Below are positions 41,355 to 50,075 of a stretch of DNA of 64,000 nt, piece after piece (position 1 is the first letter of the stretch; every line of letters begins with the position of its first letter). This DNA comes from Mycobacterium numidiamassiliense. GTDB lineage: Bacteria > Actinomycetota > Actinomycetes > Mycobacteriales > Mycobacteriaceae. The notes under the pieces were generated by a model that saw only the letters and a list, made by a program, of their open reading frames with translations, was not told the DNA's origin and did not search any database. Location of the stretch: NCBI RefSeq assembly GCF_900157365.1, contig NZ_FUEZ01000004.1:1165066-1229065 (forward strand), written 5' to 3'. The position numbers and the translations under genes are program-made.

Positions 41355-41861
41355 TTAGGCTGACTGTGACGGCGCGAAAGAAGCTGATCTGCACCGGGTG
41401 AAGGGGCCATTGTTCTCGATCGACTCGAGGAAACGCGCGAACAGGGACTGCAGTTGACGCTGTTGCCTCCGGGTCAGGTCATCCATCAGCCGATGTAAAT
41501 ATGTCCAAATCAGGAACGATCGACGATCATCCGGATTCGAGATCCGTTCGACAAAGTGACGCCTGGCCAGAGCATCGACCACCCCGGTCAGATTGGCCGG
41601 CCGCACCGACACCGCCTCTCCAGGCGCATCCATCGTCAAAGGCTCCGTCGAGCGATCCAAGACGGTCAGGATGTTCAACTGGCCGGTATTGAGCCCATGC
41701 GGCAAAAGCTCTGCGGCGTGAGCACGTTCGAAGGCCGTTGCGGCACGAAACATGGTCAGCGTCAAAGCCAATACCGTGGTGTCGAAATCAGGGCCCTCAC
41801 GATCGGCCGCCTGCGCGATCTGCCCGGTGATAGAAGGCGGCATGCGAGGAGCTCGCGGCAT
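41355..41861 (-). CDS. MarR-family regulator with a missing wing
   Basis: 168 residues from ATG 41861 (GGAGG seven bases upstream). The helical N-terminus, LNTGQLNILTVLDRSTEPLT and SVRPANLTGVVDALARR form the MarR dimer and recognition helix. After PDDRRSFLI the usual beta-hairpin wing (a stretch of about 15-20 residues like RLTPEG) is absent: the text goes straight to WTYLHRLMDDLT. The recognition helix is present but the wing that grips the minor groove is lost in frame. It may bind DNA poorly or not at all. It lies 24 bases after the amidohydrolase gene start, co-directional. Confidence 0.72.
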   Translation of the reverse strand: MPRAPRMPPSITGQIAQAADREGPDFDTTVLALTLTMFRAATAFERAHAAELLPHGLNTGQLNILTVLDRSTEPLTMDAPGEAVSVRPANLTGVVDALARRHFVERISNPDDRRSFLIWTYLHRLMDDLTRRQQRQLQSLFARFLESIENNGPFTRCRSASFAPSQSA

Positions 41862-41986
41862 CAGCTGGCCTCCAGGTCGGATCGGGTATTTCTCCCGGTG
41901 TACAGTACAGGGTGCAAACCAGTCGGATTGATTCACGATAGGCACCCTAGAGACTGTGCCACAACGCGTTCCGATTGCACGTGGCG

Positions 41987-43480
41987 TCAATGCAGCGGGA
42001 TGTTGACCGTCTTCGACTGCAGGTAGCTCTCCAACTCGTCAACACCTTCCTCGGTGCCGACTCCGCTGTTCTTGTGCCCGGCGAACGGGGCTCCCAGGAA
42101 ATGGCTGCCGGACCCGTTGATCCAGACGTAGCCGGTATCCAGCCGATCGGCCACCGATATCGCGGTGGTGATGTCGTTGCTCCACACCGCCCCGGTCAGC
42201 CCGAACGGGAGTTCGTTGGCCTGCTCGACGACGGTGTCCAGGTCAGTCCAACGGAAAACCGACAGCACCGGCCCAAAGATCTCCTCCCGCGCGATCCGCA
42301 TCGACATGTCGACATCGGCGAATATCGTCGGTTCGATATAGAAACCTTTCGCGAAGTCGTCACCCTCCGGCCTGCGGCCGCCCGTCACCAGACGCGCGCC
42401 CTCAGCGTGGGCTGATTCGATGTAACCCATCACCTTGTCGAACTGAGCTTGTGAGACCAGGCACCCCATCTCGGTGTCGGGGTCGAGCGGATGGCCGATG
42501 CGGATGGACTTCAGGCGATCGGTCAGACCGGCGACGACATGGTCATGCAGCGCGTCGTGAACGAACAAACGCGTGGTCGATCCGCACGACTGCCCTTGGC
42601 TCCAATGGCAGTTCATCCCGAATGCGGCGCCCTCGACGACAGCGCCGGGGTCGGCGTCCGGGCACACGATCATCGCATTCTTGCCGCCCAGCTCCAGCGT
42701 GACATACTTGATTCCCGCCGATGCCGCCGACGCCATGACCTTCTGGCCGGTCTCGACGCTCCCAATGAGCGAGATCCGTTTGACGGCAGGGTGCCGCACC
42801 AAGGCATCGCCCGTTACAGCGCCGGGTCCCGACAGGATGTTGACCACCCCGGGCGGAAACGACTCGAGAACGACCTCGGCCATCAACAACGACGACAGCG
42901 GCGCCTGGTCGGGTACTTTGAGAACCAGTGTGTTGCCGGTGACCAGTGGTGCGCCCACTTTCGCGGCCGCGAACAGTATCGGATGGTTGTAGGGAATGAT
43001 CCGTCCCACGACGCCGTAGGGTTCCTTGCGGGTCAGCAGCCAGCTACCGGTCATCGATGGCAGCGTGGCACCGGCGAGGCTGAAGGCGACCCCGGCGTGA
43101 TAGTCGAGCCAGCGTGCCGCCATCATCACGTCGCCCACCATGGCGGTCACCGGATTACCGGTGTCGATAGCGTCGAGTAATCCGAAGTCTTCAGCGCGCG
43201 AGCGCAGACGCGCGGCGAAAGCCCGAATCATCTCCGCGCGCTCGAGAAGCGTGGTGTCGCGCCAGTGCGGGAATGCTCGGGTTGCAGCCGATACCGCCGC
43301 CTCGACGTCGGCTTCGTCTGCAGACGGGACGTGGGCAATGGTCGTCCCGTCGTGCGGTGTGGTGATTTCCATCGTCGCGCCGCGGTTGGCCACTACCGCG
43401 GTGTCGCCGATGAGCATGCGCCAGTCGCGGTCCAGTAGCGCCGAAACTGCCTTGGTGTTATCAGCCAGTGAAGATCGCAT
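41987..43480 (-). CDS. NAD(P)+ aldehyde dehydrogenase (possible 2-carboxybenzaldehyde dehydrogenase)
   Basis: 497 residues with the full ALDH fold: YNHPILFAAAKVGAPLVTGN, catalytic Glu in TLELGGKNAM, catalytic Cys in WSQGQSCGSTTRLF and EIFGPVLSVFRW. It oxidises an aldehyde to the acid. Because a PhdI-like and a PhdJ/NahE-like gene lie in the same window (48087 and 47125), this enzyme could fill the PhdK step, 2-carboxybenzaldehyde to phthalate. That is inference. Its upstream region is shared with the divergent extradiol-dioxygenase operon. Confidence 0.87.
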   Translation of the reverse strand: MRSSLADNTKAVSALLDRDWRMLIGDTAVVANRGATMEITTPHDGTTIAHVPSADEADVEAAVSAATRAFPHWRDTTLLERAEMIRAFAARLRSRAEDFGLLDAIDTGNPVTAMVGDVMMAARWLDYHAGVAFSLAGATLPSMTGSWLLTRKEPYGVVGRIIPYNHPILFAAAKVGAPLVTGNTLVLKVPDQAPLSSLLMAEVVLESFPPGVVNILSGPGAVTGDALVRHPAVKRISLIGSVETGQKVMASAASAGIKYVTLELGGKNAMIVCPDADPGAVVEGAAFGMNCHWSQGQSCGSTTRLFVHDALHDHVVAGLTDRLKSIRIGHPLDPDTEMGCLVSQAQFDKVMGYIESAHAEGARLVTGGRRPEGDDFAKGFYIEPTIFADVDMSMRIAREEIFGPVLSVFRWTDLDTVVEQANELPFGLTGAVWSNDITTAISVADRLDTGYVWINGSGSHFLGAPFAGHKNSGVGTEEGVDELESYLQSKTVNIPLH

Positions 43481-43643
43481 GGGTCTCCGGCCACCTCCTG
43501 GGGTGCTTGCCGCTCTATCGCGACACGACCCTACTGTGAGCCGGTGCGGCAGAACTTGGTTCTGAAGTTTTTATGGTGACGCAAGCCGCAAGCGGCAGCG
43601 CTACATCGTTGTGCCGCAAGCCCTTGACGCTGTGGCCGCTGCC

Positions 43644-43676
43644 ACTATAGTTCAGAAGCATAAATATTTATATAGT
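43644..43676. promoter_or_regulatory. AT-rich palindromic region between divergent operons
   Basis: ACTATA (43644-43649) and TATAGT (43671-43676) are inverted arms around ATAAATATTTAT (43660-43671), itself a perfect palindrome. This is the AT-rich centre of the 259-base gap between the aldehyde dehydrogenase gene (minus) and the extradiol dioxygenase gene (plus), and starts 64 bases before the latter. It probably contains promoters for one or both directions and a regulator site. Confidence 0.5.
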
Positions 43677-43739
43677 AACTAAGACACGGTTAGTGCCGAC
43701 TACCACATCGGGGCGGCATCGAGAAAGTGGGGCCCGGAG

Positions 43740-44678
43740 ATGATCCAACTGCAGGACATCGCCTATGTCCGGTCCGGGGTCACCGACTTGGAACGCGCCG
43801 AGCGATTCGCCGTCGACATCGTGGGTCTGGACCCTGTCGCGCGGGCACCCGGGATGACCTATCTGCGAGCCGATCATCGCCATCACTGCCTGGCGCTGGT
43901 CGAGAGCTCACAGGCTGGAGTGCATGCCTCGGCGTTCACGGTGAAGGACGACGCGGCACTCGATGCCGCTGAAGCCGAACTGACGAGTTACGGATGCACG
44001 GTGCGGCGGGGATCAGCGGAGGAGGCACGACAACGACACGTGCGAGCGTTCATCGCCTTCGACGATCCGTTCGGCAACCACGTGGAACTGGTGACCGACC
44101 AGAGCACTCTGGCGCGGCCGCTTCAGTTCGGGCGTCCAGCCGCCGGGATCTGCGAGTTCGGGCACCTCTGTCTGGATGCTCCCGATGTGCGGGCCGCATA
44201 CGCATTCTGGTCGACACTCTTCAATGCCAAGGTGTCCGACTGGATCGGCGATGCGGCCTGTTTAATGCGTATCGACCCGGTCCACCACAAGCTGGCGGTG
44301 TTCCAAAACGACGCCGCTCCCGGCCTCTGTCACATCAACTTCCAGGTGCACACCCTCGACGACGTGATGCGCAATTGGCGGTTCCTGCAGCGAAACGACG
44401 TGCACATCCTGCATGGTCCCGGCAGGCATCCGACCTCGACGGCGATCTTCGTCTACTTCGTCGGACCCGACAACCTAACTTACGAGTACTCCTTCGGTGT
44501 AGAGCGGATCGAAGACGACGCTGCGTGGCGCCCGCGCACGTTCAACCTGTCCGAGGACGGTTCGATCGACATGTGGCTGGGCCCGACTCAGCGCACCGTG
44601 TCACAACCGCAGCTGCGCCGTGATGGCCAGAACGGTTCGGTGAGCGTCGGGCCGAGTCAGTCGGGACATGGCCGGTGA
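43740..44678 (+). CDS. Type I extradiol dioxygenase (VOC superfamily, BphC-like)
   Basis: 312 residues. Two-domain vicinal-oxygen-chelate enzyme that cleaves a catechol next to the hydroxyls (meta). Iron ligands are in the second domain: FGHLCLDAPD (His), LCHINFQVHTLDD (His) and LTYEYSFG (Glu). The first domain (DIAYVRSGVTDLERAERFAV) has lost the metal site, as is normal. The downstream decarboxylase, tautomerase and semialdehyde dehydrogenase show it works in a catechol 2,3-cleavage route. The ATG at 43740 begins the operon. Confidence 0.9.
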   Translation: MIQLQDIAYVRSGVTDLERAERFAVDIVGLDPVARAPGMTYLRADHRHHCLALVESSQAGVHASAFTVKDDAALDAAEAELTSYGCTVRRGSAEEARQRHVRAFIAFDDPFGNHVELVTDQSTLARPLQFGRPAAGICEFGHLCLDAPDVRAAYAFWSTLFNAKVSDWIGDAACLMRIDPVHHKLAVFQNDAAPGLCHINFQVHTLDDVMRNWRFLQRNDVHILHGPGRHPTSTAIFVYFVGPDNLTYEYSFGVERIEDDAAWRPRTFNLSEDGSIDMWLGPTQRTVSQPQLRRDGQNGSVSVGPSQSGHGR

Positions 44679-45490
44679 GCCGCGAGCCCACCGGCGGCGG
44701 ATGGGACATTCAGCGGGCGGCGACCGAACTCCTCGAGGCGGAAAGCACCCAGACCGAGTGTGATCCGCTCAGTGACCAGTGGACTGGTCTCGACCTGGCC
44801 ACCGCCTACCGCATCCAGGATGAGGCACTGCGCCGCCGTCTCGAACGCGGTGAGCGACTCGTCGGCGTCAAACTCGGATTGACCTCTCGCGCAAAACAAT
44901 TACGCATGGGCATCAGCTCACCACTGGTGGCTTGGCTGACCGATGCGATGGTGCTCCCGGCAGGTGCGCCGTTGCCACGCGAATCGCTTATCCACCCTCG
45001 TGCCGAACCGGAGATCGTGTTCGTGATGGCGGAACGGCTCGCCGGGCCTGCCATGACGGCGTCCCGAGCGCAGGGCGCGGTCGGGCAGGTCTACTCCGGC
45101 ATCGAGATCATCGATTCACGCTACCGCGATTTTCGGTTCACGCTGCCCGATGTGGTCGCCGACAACGCGTCCTCGGGGCTGTTCGTGATGGGGTCGGTGG
45201 GCGTGCAGCCGGATTCGTTGGACCTGGCGGCCGAAGCCTGCCGTCTCGAGGTCGACGGTCGAGTGGTGGACCGCGCCACCGGCGAAGCGGTGCAAGGTCA
45301 TCCGGCAGAAGCGCTGGCGTTGGCCGCCAATGTTCTTGCCGAACGCAGGTTGGCGATCGAGCCGGGCTGGATCGTGCTGACCGGGGGCATGACCGACGCG
45401 GTAAGCGTGCCGCCCAGAGCACAGGTCGCCGCGCACTTCACCCATCTGGGTTCGATCGTCGTGGACGGAGGGCAGGAATCGTGCCGCTAG
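44675..45490 (+). CDS. 4-oxalocrotonate decarboxylase
   Basis: 271 residues from a GTG overlapping the previous stop. FAH-fold enzyme related to the hydratase at 4742: LVGVKLGLTSRAKQLRMG, PRAEPEIVFVMA (metal Glu), SGIEIIDSRYRDF and DNASSGLFVMG. Together with the tautomerase and dehydrogenase that follow, the decarboxylase assignment (DmpH/XylI-like) is better than hydratase. It makes 2-oxopent-4-enoate and CO2 from 2-oxohex-3-enedioate. The product can be hydrated by the enzyme at 4742-5539. It overlaps the tautomerase gene by ten bases. Confidence 0.88.
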   Translation: MSREPTGGGWDIQRAATELLEAESTQTECDPLSDQWTGLDLATAYRIQDEALRRRLERGERLVGVKLGLTSRAKQLRMGISSPLVAWLTDAMVLPAGAPLPRESLIHPRAEPEIVFVMAERLAGPAMTASRAQGAVGQVYSGIEIIDSRYRDFRFTLPDVVADNASSGLFVMGSVGVQPDSLDLAAEACRLEVDGRVVDRATGEAVQGHPAEALALAANVLAERRLAIEPGWIVLTGGMTDAVSVPPRAQVAAHFTHLGSIVVDGGQESCR

Positions 45491-45675
45491 TCGAGGTGAC
45501 GCTGGTGGAAGGTCGCACACCCGAGCAGTTACGTGCCTTGATCACGGGGCTGACCGACGCGGTGCAGACGGCCGTCGATGCTGCTCGGGACAGTATCCGA
45601 GTCGTGCTCCGCGAGGTGCCCGCGACGCATTGGGCGGCCGGTGATGTCACGATCGCTGAACGCCGAAAGGGTTGA
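45481..45675 (+). CDS. 4-oxalocrotonate tautomerase family protein
   Basis: 64 residues, GTG at 45481 inside the end of the decarboxylase gene. The product starts MPLVEVTLVEGRTPEQLRAL; after Met removal the N-terminal Pro is the catalytic base, and Arg12 is near the usual substrate-binding Arg. The length is right for the hexameric 4-OT family (about 62 residues). It isomerises 2-hydroxymuconate to 2-oxohex-3-enedioate. The stop overlaps the start of the next gene (TGATG), so the tautomerase, decarboxylase and dehydrogenase are coupled. Confidence 0.88.
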   Translation: MPLVEVTLVEGRTPEQLRALITGLTDAVQTAVDAARDSIRVVLREVPATHWAAGDVTIAERRKG

Positions 45676-47120
45676 TGATGGACGTGATCCGCCATGTGAT
45701 CGACGGGGAGGAAACGGAGTCGTCCAGCGGCGCACGCTTCGACACCATCGATCCCTGGACCCAGCAACCGTGGGCTCAGGTGGCGCTGGGTGGCGCAGAT
45801 GAGGTTGATCGAGCGGTGACCGCGGCCCGGCGCGCATTCGACGACGGCCCCTGGCCATGCATGGGGTTTGCCGAGCGGGGCGCCATTCTGCACGGGCTGG
45901 CCGATCTGATCATCGAAAACGCCGACGAACTCGCGCTTGCTGATACCACCGACATGGGCAAGCCGCTTAGCGACAGCAGGGGCAATGACGTTCCACGGTC
46001 GGCGCAGAACTTCCGCTTCTTCGCCGACCACGCCCGGTTGTCCACCGGCGATATCCTGCCAATGGACACCGGGCACCATGCCTACACCCGGTTCGAGCCC
46101 GCCGGCGTCGTGGCGGCGATCGCGCCCTGGAACTTTCCGTTGATGCTCGAGACGTGGAAGATCGCTCCCGCGTTGGCGTGGGGTAACACCGTTGTGCTCA
46201 AGCCCGCGGAGGACACTCCGGCATCGGCGACGATTCTCGCCCAGCTGGCAGTGCGCGCCGGCATGCCACCCGGAGTGCTCAACGTCGTCCATGGGTATGG
46301 TCCCGGCTCGGTAGGCGCCGCGCTGACGGCGGACAACCGCGTCAATCGCATCACCTTCACCGGAGAGTCCGGAACCGGCAAGGTCATCGCCGCTGCCGGT
46401 GCGGCGCACCTGACCCCGGTGAGTCTCGAGCTCGGCGGCAAGGGCGCCAACCTGGTCTTCGCGGACGCTGATCTCGATACAGCAGTGAATTGGTCTATCC
46501 GCGCGGTGTTCTCGAATGCGGGGCAGGTCTGCCTGGCCGGCAGCCGACTGTTCGTGCAGCGCGAGGTGTACCACGCCTTCTTGGCGAAGTTCGTCGCTGC
46601 CGCGGAATCGTTGACGTTGGGCGATCCCAAACTGACGGGAACCCAGATCGGGCCGCTGGCCTCCGAAGCGCATTGGAAGAAGGTGCGCTCCTATGTCGAC
46701 GAAATCGGCGCCGAGGGTGGAACCATGCGCACGGGCGGTCTGGGCGACGGGTGGGCCATCCGGCCAACGGTAGTCACCGACCTACCGCCAGAGGCCCGGT
46801 TGTGCCGCGAGGAAATCTTCGGTCCCGTTGTCGTGGTGGCGCCCTTCGACAGTGAGGCCGATGCCATCACCGCAGCCAACGACACTCCCTACGGGCTCAA
46901 CGCGATGTTGTTCACCGAGAACCTATCTCGTGCGCACCGCGTGGCGGCCGCGCTTAAGGCGGGCACTGTCTGGGTCAATTGTTTCTTCATTCGCGATCTG
47001 CGGGCACCATTCGGCGGTGTCGGCGATTCCGGAATCGGCCGCGAGGGAGGCACTTTCAGCCGGGAGTTCTTCACCGAGCCGAAGGCCGTGGTGATGGCGA
47101 TCCACGACGCCGACCCCTAA
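45675..47120 (+). CDS. 2-hydroxymuconic semialdehyde dehydrogenase
   Basis: 481 residues from ATG 45675 (or 45678). ALDH with SLELGGKGANLVF (Glu), FSNAGQVCLAGSRLF (catalytic Cys) and the C-terminal WVNCFFIRDLRAPFGG, GIGREGGTFSREFF stretch, which is characteristic of XylG/DmpC enzymes. It oxidises the semialdehyde from meta cleavage to 2-hydroxymuconate, feeding the tautomerase and decarboxylase. The four genes form a complete oxalocrotonate branch; no hydrolytic-branch gene is in this operon. Confidence 0.93.
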   Translation: MMDVIRHVIDGEETESSSGARFDTIDPWTQQPWAQVALGGADEVDRAVTAARRAFDDGPWPCMGFAERGAILHGLADLIIENADELALADTTDMGKPLSDSRGNDVPRSAQNFRFFADHARLSTGDILPMDTGHHAYTRFEPAGVVAAIAPWNFPLMLETWKIAPALAWGNTVVLKPAEDTPASATILAQLAVRAGMPPGVLNVVHGYGPGSVGAALTADNRVNRITFTGESGTGKVIAAAGAAHLTPVSLELGGKGANLVFADADLDTAVNWSIRAVFSNAGQVCLAGSRLFVQREVYHAFLAKFVAAAESLTLGDPKLTGTQIGPLASEAHWKKVRSYVDEIGAEGGTMRTGGLGDGWAIRPTVVTDLPPEARLCREEIFGPVVVVAPFDSEADAITAANDTPYGLNAMLFTENLSRAHRVAAALKAGTVWVNCFFIRDLRAPFGGVGDSGIGREGGTFSREFFTEPKAVVMAIHDADP

Positions 47121-47124
47121 TCGC

Positions 47125-48090
47125 CTACCGCGCGTCGCGGTACTCGCGTTCCAACTGCGCCCAGCGACGGCCGGTTTCCTCGCCGCCGGCGATCATATCG
47201 GCGGGAGCATCGGTGTAGGGCGGTCGGCTGGGGCCCGGATCGATCAACCCTGCGGCACGAAAACGGGCCCGCCCCACCGGGATGCTGTAGTCCATGAAGC
47301 GCGACATATCGCCACCGAACTGCGGCGCCAGCGCCCAGTTGACCTTCTCGGAGATCGCAGCCGCCGCGTCCCAGTCCCGCGACAGAACGGCACGAGAGAG
47401 CGCCGCCAATGGTGAAGGGGCGCAAGCAACGTTGCCCGACCAGCACGCGGTGGCCAGTTCAGGGAAGCGCTTGGCGGCGCCATACCAGTCGCTGTCGAGG
47501 GGGAGTACGGCAACCCTGTCACCGACAGCTTCGATGTCGCGTTCCAGCGTCGGCCCGCCTGCGTGTTTGGTCGCCACGATCTCCGGCAGATCGGCCAACT
47601 TCTGGTAGGCCTCGACGCTGATCTTGCCTTTGAACGCGGCGGGATTGTCGTAAACAACGATCGGTACGCCGGGCAACGCTTCGGCCAGGTCGCTATAGAA
47701 CCGGACGATTGCTTCGTCGTCGAGAGGCAGCCACATCGGGCGCCCGACAAAAAGCCCGTCGGCACCGGCTTGAATGGCCTGGCGACCGCGGGAAATGGTG
47801 TCGCGGGTGTTCAACGTCGTGACACCAGCGAAGAACGGCACCCGACCGCGGACGACCTTGGCGATGCAGGTCGTGAAGGTGAGCCACTCGTCATGGGTGA
47901 GCGACGCGCACTCACCGAAAGTCCCGGTGGACATCACGAATTCGATGCCGGCACCGATCACCTCTTCGATCATGGTCTCGGTCTCAGATGTGTTCACCGT
48001 GTTCTCGGCGCGCCAGTTGCCGGCGTCGCTGGTGGCCGGGGTGGGCACGATGCCCACCACGCCACGGATATCGGCTCGGGTGAGGGTCAT
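47125..48090 (-). CDS. PAH-type hydratase-aldolase (NahE/PhdJ-like)
   Basis: 321 residues. Class I aldolase fold of the DapA family; STGTFGECASLTHDEW, TTLNTRDTISRGRQA, GRPMWLPLDDEA and YDNPAAFKGK are the blocks of trans-o-hydroxybenzylidenepyruvate/2-carboxybenzalpyruvate hydratase-aldolases. K175 in VATKHAGG is the Schiff-base lysine. The reaction removes pyruvate from the ring-opened product to give an aromatic aldehyde. It overlaps the cupin dioxygenase gene and follows it in translation, matching PhdI then PhdJ in phenanthrene degradation. Its end is 4 bases from the convergent dehydrogenase gene. Confidence 0.9.
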   Translation of the reverse strand: MTLTRADIRGVVGIVPTPATSDAGNWRAENTVNTSETETMIEEVIGAGIEFVMSTGTFGECASLTHDEWLTFTTCIAKVVRGRVPFFAGVTTLNTRDTISRGRQAIQAGADGLFVGRPMWLPLDDEAIVRFYSDLAEALPGVPIVVYDNPAAFKGKISVEAYQKLADLPEIVATKHAGGPTLERDIEAVGDRVAVLPLDSDWYGAAKRFPELATACWSGNVACAPSPLAALSRAVLSRDWDAAAAISEKVNWALAPQFGGDMSRFMDYSIPVGRARFRAAGLIDPGPSRPPYTDAPADMIAGGEETGRRWAQLEREYRDAR

Positions 48091-49196
48091 GTCGTCACAT
48101 GTCCCCGCACCACGTCGGCCGGCACGGCCGGATACGGGCCGGTTCCAAACGAGTCATGCGGTTCTTCCCGGTACATCCCCAGCGCGGCCAGCAGTGGGGC
48201 GTCGGTTGCGGAGAACAACACCGCTTCGGTGCTTGGTGAGTGGTTGATGTGTTGGTGCCACATCCAATTCGGGATTACGAACGAATCGCCCGCCGACCAG
48301 TCGAGCCGGTGGTCTCCCACCAGGGTGGTGCCTTCGCCCTCAACCACGTAGTAGACCACACTGGAGGTGTGCCGGTGCCGCTGCGTTTGCAGACCCGGAC
48401 GCAGTAGCTGGGCGAAACAGTCGATGGTCGGCAGGGTCGATCCGCCGGAGATCGGATGCGCGTAATGCAGTATCACCCCGTCGAACGGGCTGCCCTCGCA
48501 GCCCGCGAAGTCCCGCAGCGCCGCACGGACATCGCGCCACGCGTACCTGAAAGGGATACGGGTACTGTCTCGGCGCTCCCAGGCTGGCCGAACGGACGAT
48601 GAACGGCTGCTGATGAAGTCGGCACGGGTTTCGCGTAGTGGCTGCGTACTACTCCCGTAGGGCTCGAAAAAGATCTGCCGCAGATAGCCCATCACCGGCA
48701 CGTCGAGGATGTCGATCCAGATGCCGCGTTTGTCGCTTTCGTTATGGTGGTCGTGCCACGTGTAGGCCGGGGTGATGATGAGATCGCTGTCCTCCATGGC
48801 GAGCCGCTCGCCGTCGACAGAGGTGTAGAGGTTGGCACTACCATCCACGACGAACCGCAGTGCGTTGATCGAATGGCGATGCGCCGAGGCGATTTCGCCG
48901 GGCAAGGTGATCTGCATACCCATGGCGAGGGTGGGGGTGGTGCCGTCAACCCCGGGGCCGGGGTTGATGAAGGTGAAGTTGCGCCGAGCGGTGTCGTTGG
49001 CCCTGACCGTGCACATCTCCTCCAGCGCACGCTCAGCCAGACCGCGTTGCCACAGGAAGGGCACGCCCGCAGGCAGCGGACCGTCGGTCAGTTGCACCAA
49101 CTGCGCGTCGTACTGCCACTGACCGCGTAGGTGTAGTTCGTCGAGATGTTCGTCGAACTCGGCAAGCGTCTGGCCCGGCTCACGTGTCGTCGTCAT
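48087..49196 (-). CDS. Cupin ring-cleavage dioxygenase (1-hydroxy-2-naphthoate/gentisate type)
   Basis: 369 residues. Two cupin domains; in the first, AHRHSINALRFVVDG gives two metal His and HDHHNESDKRGIW more; the second has QTQRHRHTSSVVYYVVEGEG. It resembles gentisate 1,2-dioxygenase and PhdI (1-hydroxy-2-naphthoate dioxygenase), which use Fe(II) to cleave rings carrying OH and COOH. The immediately following hydratase-aldolase argues for PhdI rather than gentisate, because that aldolase is the next step. The ATG at 49196 has no close alternative. Confidence 0.87.
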   Translation of the reverse strand: MTTTREPGQTLAEFDEHLDELHLRGQWQYDAQLVQLTDGPLPAGVPFLWQRGLAERALEEMCTVRANDTARRNFTFINPGPGVDGTTPTLAMGMQITLPGEIASAHRHSINALRFVVDGSANLYTSVDGERLAMEDSDLIITPAYTWHDHHNESDKRGIWIDILDVPVMGYLRQIFFEPYGSSTQPLRETRADFISSRSSSVRPAWERRDSTRIPFRYAWRDVRAALRDFAGCEGSPFDGVILHYAHPISGGSTLPTIDCFAQLLRPGLQTQRHRHTSSVVYYVVEGEGTTLVGDHRLDWSAGDSFVIPNWMWHQHINHSPSTEAVLFSATDAPLLAALGMYREEPHDSFGTGPYPAVPADVVRGHVTT

Positions 49197-49554
49197 GTTC
49201 GATGTCCTTGGTTAGAGATCCTGATCGCCTTCAAGCGCCCATCCGACCACTTGACCGGTGTTACCGCGGGCGTCCTGTCAGAAGGAAACCGTGCTGATCG
49301 AGTGTGCGGATGGTCAGAGGGTGCGCAACGTGTCGCTGAGGCTAACATCCTCCCAAATACGTAAACAAGACATATGAGACGAAGTACGTACGAATCATCC
49401 AAAACATTCGATTTGCCTCGAAGGCAGCAGTGAACGAGTTGGGGGAAGTCGACTCGTAATGGGACGTTCGGGTGACCACCACCGTAGGGGCCTGCCGGCC
49501 GGCAAGTCCGTGCGCCGGGGCGTTGGGGCACCCTGATAGTTTTGCGCGGCCGCT
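49197..49554. other. Intergenic region with paired TACGTA sites
   Basis: 358 bases between the cupin dioxygenase and ferredoxin genes, both minus. It contains no gene I can support. TACGTA occurs twice (49358-49363 and 49385-49390), the second within a longer GTACGTAC palindrome, around an AT-rich patch. This is the likely promoter and regulator region of the cupin/aldolase pair. Confidence 0.5.
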
Positions 49555-49797
49555 CTACGCGCCATCCGTGTCCTCGCCGGTAGCGTTCTTTCGGCTGAGA
49601 ATGATTGCGCTGTCAGGGCATGCGACCGCACCACGGCGGGCTTGATCCTCGAGTTCGGCCGGCACGCTCGCGGGTGCGACGGCGTAACCCTCGTCGTCGA
49701 TCGAGTATACGTCGGCCGCTTCGGCGGCACAGAGCGTGTAGCCGCAGCACTTGGACCGGTCGACGGTGATCGTCAAGGTCTGCTCGTTGTCTGCCAT
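49555..49797 (-). CDS. [3Fe-4S]-type ferredoxin
   Basis: 80 residues, ATG 49797. Cluster cysteines appear as C17/C18 and C23 in DRSKCCGYTLC and C60 in VACPDS, spacing typical of actinobacterial 3Fe-4S ferredoxins that serve P450s and Rieske oxygenases. C18 is an extra Cys. It is transcribed alone on the minus strand, divergent from the monooxygenase operon at 50076. As the only ferredoxin gene visible in 64 kb with four Rieske oxygenases and two P450s, it may serve several of them. Confidence 0.9.
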   Translation of the reverse strand: MADNEQTLTITVDRSKCCGYTLCAAEAADVYSIDDEGYAVAPASVPAELEDQARRGAVACPDSAIILSRKNATGEDTDGA

Positions 49798-49840
49798 GGT
49801 GCCGGTTCCTCCACGATGAGCCCCGACCGGCGAAGCCGGG

Positions 49841-49892
49841 AATATTCTTCAGACAAAGTACTGCGATTGTGTCTTAAGTGATCAATATTCTT
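49841..49892. repeat. Direct repeat AATATTCTT in the ferredoxin/monooxygenase promoter gap
   Basis: AATATTCTT occurs at 49841-49849 and 49884-49892, 43 bases apart, about four helical turns, in the 278-base divergent gap. The second copy follows a TGATCA palindrome at about 49879-49884. Regulatory sites for the divergent promoters are likely; the regulator may be the TetR protein encoded at 56990, but no link is shown. Confidence 0.4.
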
Positions 49893-50075
49893 GAGTATGC
49901 CACGTGCCGCTCGATACTGGCACCACAATCCGCGGCCCCGAGCACTCGCTACTTGACCGCGCAGTGAATCGGGACACATAATACGGATAGTGTGTGATCG
50001 AACATATCCATTCAACAACTGCCGCGGCTGCCTTGGTGGTTGCGCGGGTGGACTTTGTCGACGTGGAGGTACTGC

